Below, in pieces: positions 58,209-64,000 of a stretch of DNA of 64,000 bases. The notes beneath the pieces are model-generated. The model ran no database searches. It was given only the letters and a program-made list of their open reading frames with translations, and was not told where the DNA came from. Position 1 is the first letter of the stretch, and the number at the start of each line of letters is the position of its first letter. A program made the translations under genes and the position numbers. Source of the DNA: Bacillus litorisediminis (GTDB lineage: Bacteria; Bacillota; Bacilli; Bacillales; JC228); the NCBI RefSeq assembly GCF_022808645.1, contig NZ_JAKZKT010000018.1, positions 1 through 64,000 on the forward strand, given 5' to 3'.

Positions 58209-59258
58209 TTATAGTTCAACCATCTGCACAAACGGCAGATGCGAATCAAGCTGACCTTTAATTCTCTTCGCGCGGGTGTCTTCTCCTTGCAGCCACTGTT
58301 TAAAATCAAAAATAAGCGGCATTTGATCTCCTCCTAGCGCAATCCATGCTTTTAATTCTTTAGGAAGGTAAACCGTTGTATGCAAGGTGCCGGCTGAAGC
58401 ATCATATTTTTTGGAAAACACGCCTTTCCCGATATCATTTAACATTTGGAAAGCCTGATAAGGCCCAGTTACAAACGGTTGCTGATCCTGTATCGCTTGT
58501 TGTCTGCGGATTGAATCATGCAATCGATAACGGTTTTCCCCGGTTATTTTTTCAAAATGATTGGTACAGACATTGGATTTCCGAACCTCTACTGCCCGCG
58601 GAGAAGCTTCTACAACTAAGGTTTCTCCATTTTGGTCCAGTAACACATAGTTGAACGTATGCCGATGTGGAATTTCCTTTAATAGGGATACCGCTTCTTC
58701 CACGTTCGCACACGTCTCCAAAATAAGCCTTCCAATCATATTACAAACAAATCCATCGTCCGTGTTTCTTCGGTTGACAAAGTTATAGCCCATGGCCAAT
58801 CCTTTTTCGTTGATTCCATCAGTGCGTCCTGTAATTTGCATAGATGGACCAACCAAGGCATACCCTTGGTCGGTCGGCTGATAAAGCACGTAGCGCCCTT
58901 CATAAGATAGGGGATGATTATCATAATTTCGAACCATGTAGTCTGCCCCTGTAAAAATCGAGCAGCCGCTGCGGCCGTACTCAAGATAATACCCGCCAAA
59001 CTCTCGAACTGTATCCACAGTACTCCATTGCAGAGCATCAGCCAAACCGTCAAGCTCATCCCAAATTTGTGGGGCAACCTGAAGAATAGCCTGTTTTACC
59101 TCTGATACATTAATTGTGAAGTGACGTTCTCTTCTTGAAGCCCACTGTTTTTCACGATTAGGTATTATAAGGGAATCCTTCAATAACAGACCCTGCTTAT
59201 ATCCGAATTCATAGTGGGTGCCTCGAAATTGCAGGACATCACTGTATACGTGTCTCAT
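58209..59258 (-). CDS. C45-family autoproteolytic acyltransferase/hydrolase
   Basis: This 349-residue Ntn-hydrolase resembles the acyl-CoA:6-aminopenicillanate acyltransferase family (peptidase C45). The nucleophile region is YGRSGCSIFTG (Cys near 98), followed by VRNYDNHPLSYEGRYV, GRTDGINEKGLAMGYNFVN and HTFNYVLLD. In the family the proprotein cleaves itself just before the Cys, giving a new N-terminus. It should act on an amide or acyl bond; the substrate is unknown. No signal peptide is present. It is a single gene behind a weak ribosome site. Confidence 0.85.
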   Translation of the reverse strand: MRHVYSDVLQFRGTHYEFGYKQGLLLKDSLIIPNREKQWASRRERHFTINVSEVKQAILQVAPQIWDELDGLADALQWSTVDTVREFGGYYLEYGRSGCSIFTGADYMVRNYDNHPLSYEGRYVLYQPTDQGYALVGPSMQITGRTDGINEKGLAMGYNFVNRRNTDDGFVCNMIGRLILETCANVEEAVSLLKEIPHRHTFNYVLLDQNGETLVVEASPRAVEVRKSNVCTNHFEKITGENRYRLHDSIRRQQAIQDQQPFVTGPYQAFQMLNDIGKGVFSKKYDASAGTLHTTVYLPKELKAWIALGGDQMPLIFDFKQWLQGEDTRAKRIKGQLDSHLPFVQMVEL

Positions 59259-59347
59259 AAAAATATCCTCTCATTTCCCGATCATACAAACAGTTTACTC
59301 CGATCCCGCTAAATTTAAAATTATTTTGCTTTTGAAGGGAAAATTTT

Positions 59348-59388
59348 AAAGCCTGATTTTGATGAGCTCCATATCAAAATCAGGCTTT
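59348..59388 (-). terminator. Terminator of the ferredoxin gene
   Basis: AAAGCCTGATTTTGAT (59348-59363) and ATCAAAATCAGGCTTT (59373-59388) form a 16-bp stem with a 9-base loop. Confidence 0.9.
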
Positions 59389-59419
59389 ACTGTTAGACGT
59401 TCATAAAACTAGTAAACTT

Positions 59420-59659
59420 TTAATCTCTGCCAAAAAATTTACGGGCTTTTTCTAAGTAAGGCAGATCCTCATCCAGTAAGTCGTCTTCATGGAAAATTGC
59501 AGAAACCGGGCAGACTGATTCGCATGCACCACATTCTATGCAAATTTCAGGGTCAATATAAAATTGATCATCCCCTGGTTCAATACAATCCACTGGACAA
59601 ACCTCTACGCATTCCCCTGCTTTCTCATCGATACAAGGAGCTGTAATAACATATGACAC
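59420..59659 (-). CDS. Ferredoxin (7Fe/8Fe type)
   Basis: This 79-residue electron carrier begins at GTG 59659, six bases behind GGAGGGG (SYVITAPCIDEKAG). The first cluster motif is PCIDEKAGECVEVCPVDC and the second ICIECGACESVCPV (C-x2-C-x2-C-x3-C). This matches Bacillus-type ferredoxins with one [4Fe-4S] and possibly one [3Fe-4S] cluster; the acidic tail HEDDLLDEDLPYLEKARKFF is typical. It is a single gene; the partner is unknown, though a siroheme-type reductase fragment gene lies upstream at 59821. Confidence 0.93.
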   Translation of the reverse strand: MSYVITAPCIDEKAGECVEVCPVDCIEPGDDQFYIDPEICIECGACESVCPVSAIFHEDDLLDEDLPYLEKARKFFGRD

Positions 59660-59820
59660 GATTATCCCCTCCATAATAGACATAATTTTTAGAAAAAGAG
59701 ACTATTACTACTATTATATGAGAAAACTAATGAAAATGCCTACCTTTTCAATCTATTTTTTTCATTTGTCATGATTTTTTAATTTCCTGATTGTGTTATC
59801 CTATCATTCGTTTCTAGCAG

Positions 59821-60444
59821 TCAGAAAGTAATCTGTTCTTTAAGGGATTCCATTCCAAAACGATTTAAAAACCTCGGAAAATCCTCTCTTTTTTTCCCGT
59901 TTGCTGCATATATATCAATAATTTGATCTACTACACTGTAAAGTTGCTCAGGTGTCAGGGACTCATACAATAGCTCTCCAACCCGCGCATCCTTTCCCTT
60001 AGCTTTTCCTCCAACATATACATTAAAAGAGTCTCTAACCTTCATTACACCGATATCGTTCACCATTGGCTCGCCACAGCCAATCGGACAGCCTGTATAG
60101 GCTGGCTTTAAGGTAAAAGGGACAGGTTTACCGGCAATCCGGTTATTTAACTCCTTAGCAACTGGCATTCCTTCTTCTAACTCCCCTTTACAGAAATTAC
60201 ATGTCCTTAAGCTTTTAACATATTTTCCGACTGGGTAGCAGTGGAGGCCAACCTTAGTAAATTCTTCTTTAATCGCATCCAAATCATGTTCTGGCACTTC
60301 CAGATAAAGCTGCTGGAAGGTAGTTAACTCTAACTCATCTGCTTCATCCATATATTTTGCAATCGTCACAAGCTGTTTTGGCGTTAATTTCGCGCCAAAG
60401 CCTATCCCGCCATTGACGGCGATTTTTATTTTATTTGTTGTCAT
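59821..60444 (-). CDS. Short nitrite/sulfite reductase-like protein (NirB-type)
   Basis: This 207-residue protein contains one ferredoxin-like half domain (about 10-70) and a 4Fe-4S/siroheme-type cysteine set: RTCNFCKGELEEG (about 82-94) and TGCPIGCGEPMVND (about 117-130). Full nitrite or sulfite reductases have two half domains and more than 500 residues, so this is a compact relative (the NAD(P)/FAD part is absent). It probably binds an Fe-S cluster with or without siroheme; activity is unproven. Confidence 0.82.
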   Translation of the reverse strand: MTTNKIKIAVNGGIGFGAKLTPKQLVTIAKYMDEADELELTTFQQLYLEVPEHDLDAIKEEFTKVGLHCYPVGKYVKSLRTCNFCKGELEEGMPVAKELNNRIAGKPVPFTLKPAYTGCPIGCGEPMVNDIGVMKVRDSFNVYVGGKAKGKDARVGELLYESLTPEQLYSVVDQIIDIYAANGKKREDFPRFLNRFGMESLKEQITF

Positions 60445-60529
60445 TCCTCTTCCATCCTTATGTTATAAAAAAGTTATGTGAGTGGAAAATACCTTGACAC
60501 CCCTAAGGATGCCGATTGGTTCCCAAATG

Positions 60530-60658
60530 TTAGTCTTGGTGATTTTGACCATGCTCTTCATTATTGACTACTTCTTCCGCAAAGAATCCTTCATAAATCG
60601 CATAGCTGCCTATTACAAGCAGCAAATAGAAAAAAGCTGCCAGTGCCCATTTTTTCAT
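60530..60658 (-). CDS. Small single-pass membrane protein, 42 aa, downstream of copA
   Basis: This is a short ORF directly after copA on the same strand; its ATG (60658) lies 21 bases past the copA stop, with AGGAAAGG about 12 bases upstream. The product begins MKKWALAAFFYLLLVIGSYA, a single membrane helix, and ends with an acidic and His-containing tail (EEHGQNHQD). The gap to the next gene has no strong terminator between copA and this ORF, so it is probably cotranscribed. A role in copper export or assembly is inferred from position only. Confidence 0.7.
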   Translation of the reverse strand: MKKWALAAFFYLLLVIGSYAIYEGFFAEEVVNNEEHGQNHQD

Positions 60659-60679
60659 AGAGAATCAAACCTTTCCTGA

Positions 60680-63103
60680 TTAAATCGTTTTTTGATTTAG
60701 TTTAACTCTTTGTAAACGAAGAGCATTTAAAACAACGGAGACTGAACTAAAGGCCATTGCAGCCCCTGCTAACCATGGAGCCAAAAATCCTGCAGCCGCG
60801 ATTGGGATGCCTAACGTATTATAAGCAAGTGCCCAAAATAGATTTTGCCTGATATTTCGGATGGTTTTGTGACTCATTAAAATCGCATCTGCTATGCTGT
60901 TTAAATCGCCGCGCATCAGGGTTATATCTGCCGCTTCCATAGCTACGTCTGTTCCAGTTCCAATCGCCATCCCAATATCAGCCATCGCTAACGCCGGTGC
61001 ATCGTTAATTCCGTCTCCAACCATAGCCACTCGTTTGCCCTGCTGCTGAAGCTTTTTCACTTCTTCTGCTTTACCTTCCGGCAATACTTCGGCAATGGTT
61101 TGATCAATTCCGACCTCTTTCGCAATTGCTTGGGCGGTACGCTTGTTATCCCCGGTCATCATAATCACTTCAATGCCTGCATCTTTTAGGCGTTGGATGG
61201 CCTGCTTAGATGTAGCCTTAATGGTATCTGCCACAGCTACAAGTCCTTTATACTCTCCATCAATCGCTACCAGCATCGCCGTTTTTCCGTTTTCTTCAAA
61301 GCCTTCCATTTCATTCGATTCAAATGCTATAGTAAATTTGTTTAACAATTTTCTTGTTCCAACTAATACTTCACGGCCTTGAACAACCGCTTTAATCCCA
61401 TATCCAGGAATCGCTTCAAACTGATCAGCACTCACGATATTAATGTTGCGTTCCTTAATACCCTCCACAATAGCATTGGCCAGAGGGTGTTCGGATTGTT
61501 TTTCTGCTGACCCAACGAGACTTAAGAATGATTCTTCATCTATATTTCCATCTACCACTACATCTGTTAATACCGGCTTCCCGTTTGTCACCGTACCTGT
61601 TTTATCAAGCACGACGGTTGTAATCTTATGGGTCATTTCTAAATGTTCTCCGCCTTTAAATAAGACCCCAAATTCAGCTGCCCTTCCTGATCCAGCCATA
61701 ATAGAAGTTGGAGTTGCCAACCCTAGAGCACACGGACAGGCAATCACGAGTACGGCAATTAATTTTTCAAGCGCTTCGGCAAAATTACCAGGACTTATCC
61801 AGATAAACCAGATTAAGAAGGTAATAAGAGATATTCCTACTACGATTGGTACGAAAATACCTGAAATTTGGTCTGCTAATCTTTGAATCGGCGCCTTAGA
61901 TCCTTGCGCTTCTTCGACAACCTTGATAATTTGCGCTAAAGCGGTATCTTTTCCTACTTTCGTTGCTTTGACTTTTAAAAATCCATTTTTATTGATGGTT
62001 GCGCCGATAACGATATCTCCGACCGTTTTATCTACTGGAACACTTTCTCCAGTAATCATGGATTCATCTAATGCAGAGTTTCCTTCGATGATTTCCCCGT
62101 CAACCGGTACCTTCTCTCCCGGTTTAATATAGATAATATCCCCAACAGTCACTTCCTCAAGCGGAATCTCGACTTCCTTTCCATTTCGTAAAACAGTCGC
62201 TGTCTTTGCCCGAAGCCCCATTAACTTTTTAATGGCTTCGGAGGAGCGCCCTTTTGCCCGGGCCTCAAACAGCTTCCCTAATATGATTAATGTAATCAGA
62301 ATTGCACTTGTTTCAAAGTAAAGCTCAACCATATGAGCATTTGTTCCAATGGATTTAATCGACTTATAGACACTGTAAAAGTAGGCAGCTGAAGTTCCAA
62401 GCGCTACTAATACATCCATGTTGGCGCTTTTATTGCGCAAGGCTTTATATGCTCCTACATAAAATTGTTTCCCGATCACAAACTGAACTGGAGTAGCTAG
62501 CGCCATTTGTACCCATGGGTTCATAAACATATCCGGTACATAGATAAAGGACGTAAACTCAAAATGTCCAACCATCGCCCACAATAATGGCAGAGAAAGG
62601 ATTAAAGAAAAGATGAACTTGCCTTTTTGCTTTTCTATTTCCTTTTCGCGATAATCGGCGGTTTCCTCCTGATCTTGCTTTAACTTTGCTTCATAGCCAA
62701 TACTTTTTACTTTTTCAATCATATCTTGGACACTGACCTGTGAGGGATTGTACTCGACAGTGCCTGTTTCTAGCGCCAGATTAACCGCAGCCGATTGAAC
62801 ACCTTCTAATTTTTTTAGACCTTTTTCAATTCGAGTGGCACAGGCTGCACAGGTCATTCCCATCAGGTCAAACTCTGCCTTTTCCTTCACAACCCCATAG
62901 CCCAAATCCTGTATTTTTTTCTCAAACGCATCGGACTGTGTAACTTCCGGATTGTATTTAATCGTTGCTTTTTCAAGGGCTAAATTAACGTTCGCCTCTT
63001 CGACTCCTTCCAGTTTTTTCAAACCCTTTTCAATTCGGTTTGCACAAGCCGCACACGTCATGCCGGTTACTTGTAAGTTAAGTTCCTGTACTTTTTTACT
63101 CAT
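60680..63103 (-). CDS. copA: Copper-exporting P1B-type ATPase CopA
   Basis: This 807-residue pump moves Cu(I) out of the cytoplasm. Two N-terminal HMA domains ([20 protein letters not shown] near 13, [20 protein letters not shown] near 82), eight membrane segments, ion site [12 protein letters not shown] (about 455-466), DKTGTVTNG (about 494-502), SEHPLANAI and the hinge [10 protein letters not shown] are present. Paired HMA domains are typical of Bacillus CopA. It follows copZ, but a CsoR-type operator (63118) lies in the gap, so it may also have its own promoter. Confidence 0.96.
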   Translation of the reverse strand: MSKKVQELNLQVTGMTCAACANRIEKGLKKLEGVEEANVNLALEKATIKYNPEVTQSDAFEKKIQDLGYGVVKEKAEFDLMGMTCAACATRIEKGLKKLEGVQSAAVNLALETGTVEYNPSQVSVQDMIEKVKSIGYEAKLKQDQEETADYREKEIEKQKGKFIFSLILSLPLLWAMVGHFEFTSFIYVPDMFMNPWVQMALATPVQFVIGKQFYVGAYKALRNKSANMDVLVALGTSAAYFYSVYKSIKSIGTNAHMVELYFETSAILITLIILGKLFEARAKGRSSEAIKKLMGLRAKTATVLRNGKEVEIPLEEVTVGDIIYIKPGEKVPVDGEIIEGNSALDESMITGESVPVDKTVGDIVIGATINKNGFLKVKATKVGKDTALAQIIKVVEEAQGSKAPIQRLADQISGIFVPIVVGISLITFLIWFIWISPGNFAEALEKLIAVLVIACPCALGLATPTSIMAGSGRAAEFGVLFKGGEHLEMTHKITTVVLDKTGTVTNGKPVLTDVVVDGNIDEESFLSLVGSAEKQSEHPLANAIVEGIKERNINIVSADQFEAIPGYGIKAVVQGREVLVGTRKLLNKFTIAFESNEMEGFEENGKTAMLVAIDGEYKGLVAVADTIKATSKQAIQRLKDAGIEVIMMTGDNKRTAQAIAKEVGIDQTIAEVLPEGKAEEVKKLQQQGKRVAMVGDGINDAPALAMADIGMAIGTGTDVAMEAADITLMRGDLNSIADAILMSHKTIRNIRQNLFWALAYNTLGIPIAAAGFLAPWLAGAAMAFSSVSVVLNALRLQRVKLNQKTI

Positions 63104-63117
63104 TTTTAATTCTCCTT

Positions 63118-63134
63118 ATACCTATACGGGGTAT
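63118..63134 (-). promoter_or_regulatory. CsoR operator 2, directly before copA
   Basis: ATACCTATACGGGGTAT keeps the ATACC-N7-GGTAT form. It lies 14 bases before the copA start, between copZ and copA. Confidence 0.8.
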
Positions 63135-63181
63135 ATTTTTTTGAAATAGAAATCGCGCTAACGAGAGCACGGTTTTCACCA

Positions 63182-63388
63182 TTATTGAACTTCATAACCT
63201 TCTTCATCAATCGTTTGTTTAATTGTATCTATTTTTACTTCTTCAGGATTAAATTCAACTTGCACGGTTCCTTCTTCCAAAGAAACCATGACGTCTTTTA
63301 TTCCTGAAAGTATTCCGACACTTCCTTCAATTGTTTTTACACAATGTCCGCAAGACATTCCAGCAACATTTAATATTATTTTCTCCAT
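63182..63388 (-). CDS. copZ: Copper chaperone CopZ (second copy)
   Basis: This 68-residue HMA chaperone has MSCGHC (about residues 11-16) and the end DEEGYEVQ. It should hand Cu(I) to CopA, encoded next. It is related to the copy at 11216 but differs in the middle (GILSGIKDVMVSLEEG versus GGLNGVEKVAVALEEG), so the copies are not recent duplicates. It lies 15 bases after csoR. Confidence 0.94.
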   Translation of the reverse strand: MEKIILNVAGMSCGHCVKTIEGSVGILSGIKDVMVSLEEGTVQVEFNPEEVKIDTIKQTIDEEGYEVQ

Positions 63389-63403
63389 TATGGTCCTCTC
63401 CTA

Positions 63404-63742
63404 TTATTTTTTCATTAATTTTTGAATGGTAACGAGTACCTCATCTAAGACATCATCGTCTCCATCCTGAATTCTCTCCAGCACACAGGTTTTTAAATGA
63501 CCCTCTAATAAAATCTTAGCTACACTATTTAAGGCCGATTGAGTAGCAGCAATTTGCGTAATCACATCATCGCAATACGTGTCCTTTTCTATAAGACCTT
63601 TAATCCCGCGAATTTGTCCTTCGATTCTATTTAACCTGGCTGTTAAATTTGCTTTTACCTTATCTGAATGGTGACTTTTTCTTTCCGTGGAACAACAGTC
63701 AGCCACATTTAACGTTTCTTCATTATTAAGGTTTACCGACAT
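63404..63742 (-). CDS. csoR: Copper-sensing repressor CsoR (second copy)
   Basis: This 112-residue CsoR repressor has RLNRIEGQIRGIKGLIEKDTYCDDVITQ and LLEGHLKTCVLERIQ, with the Cys-His-Cys copper ligands present. The N-terminus carries CC (NVADCCSTERKSHH) instead of the His-rich segment of the first copy. The start is set at ATG 63742, six bases after GGAGGTG; a longer frame to 63865 would contain the operator at 63771, which argues against it. It heads the csoR-copZ-copA operon. Confidence 0.94.
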   Translation of the reverse strand: MSVNLNNEETLNVADCCSTERKSHHSDKVKANLTARLNRIEGQIRGIKGLIEKDTYCDDVITQIAATQSALNSVAKILLEGHLKTCVLERIQDGDDDVLDEVLVTIQKLMKK

Positions 63743-63770
63743 TGCAGCACCTCCTTGATTCCATCTTAAT

Positions 63771-63787
63771 ATACCCCGTATGGGTAT
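63771..63787 (-). promoter_or_regulatory. CsoR operator 3, in front of csoR-copZ-copA
   Basis: ATACCCCGTATGGGTAT is the closest of the three sites to the published CsoR consensus (TACCC-N4-GGGTA core). Confidence 0.88.
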
Positions 63788-64000
63788 GTCAAATGTTTTT
63801 TTAGCCATTTTTTTCAAAAAATAAATCTTTACTAATAACCCTTTGTAAACTCTCAATTCGATCATTCAAGAAACCATGTAAATACATTATTCGTTTCTGT
63901 GGGAAAACAGAGCTTTTCCTATAACCCTTCTACTTTAAAAATAAAAGAAGGTCAAAAGGTTTCACTTATATTAAACAACAGTGATTATATTGATCATGAT

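Noticed and set aside
63743-63865. Longer CsoR reading frame
   Set aside because: It would place the CsoR operator (63771-63787) inside the coding region; GGAGGTG precedes the ATG at 63742.
63788-64000. Start of another gene at the right edge
   Set aside because: No ribosome site with a sustained frame is visible; the region is AT-rich and unassigned.

Overview
The window looks like chromosomal DNA of a low-GC Gram-positive spore former of the Bacillaceae (Bacillus, Neobacillus, Mesobacillus or Cytobacillus type). This rests on strong GGAGG-type ribosome sites, frequent GTG/TTG starts, a T-box leader, a Spo0M protein with an ECF-type promoter, a divergent citA/citR pair, a YclNOP-type iron importer and many Bacillus-like lipoproteins. 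The genus is inferred. There is no prophage, no CRISPR array and no rRNA or tRNA gene. The only classical mobile element is the 5' end of a group IIC intron at the left edge.

Layout: 1-125 intron end; 142-900 unknown gene; 1042-4436 two CNNM/CBS (MpfA-like) ion exporters around a MerR regulator; 4524-4945 tandem array; 5194-8346 SEDS protein and T-box-controlled argS; 8568-10302 ABC exporter; 11216-12295 csoR-copZ and a CuA-type lipoprotein; 12506-16156 a predicted ATP-grasp amidoligase cluster with a divergent K+ channel; 16180-18260 citA/citR; 18414-23030 a RelA/SpoT-like hydrolase, HAD phosphatase, HExxH protein, DUF2569 protein and HD phosphohydrolase; 23302-24072 spo0M; 24195-24868 second array; 25098-27579 ABC exporter with its own TetR repressor; 27605-29247 nucleotidyltransferase and methyltransferase; 29283-29638 third array; 29654-37666 hydrolases, membrane proteins, an HxlR/YceI pair and small proteins; 37748-40390 Fur-box iron importer; 40590-43111 cadA/cadC; 43351-45507 topB; 45706-50503 deaminase, GntR regulator, brnQ and a PfkB kinase; 50754-52867 MBL hydrolase and lipoprotein; 53106-57359 multicopper oxidase plus MFS pump with a divergent MarR regulator; 57673-59659 second MarR, C45 hydrolase and ferredoxin; 59821-60444 siroheme-type protein; 60530-63742 csoR-copZ-copA with a 42-codon membrane protein gene downstream.

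Metal handling recurs: two csoR/copZ loci share three matching 17-bp operators, and cadCA, a Fur-box importer, a CuA-like lipoprotein, a multicopper oxidase and MpfA-like exporters are also present. The strongest candidate for a little-described system is 12506-16156: a DUF350 membrane protein, a glutathionylspermidine-synthase-like ATP-grasp enzyme, a lipoprotein ending in SRGGFGG, a duplicated-domain protein and a divergent RCK potassium channel. I infer that the lipoprotein tail may be the enzyme's substrate.

Other notable points are short upstream ORFs before three consecutive non-ATG-start genes, a long RelA/SpoT homolog with an apparently dead synthetase domain, an 87-bp nested palindrome built around MarR-like operator sequence, several intergenic repeat families, and two small genes of 47 and 42 codons.
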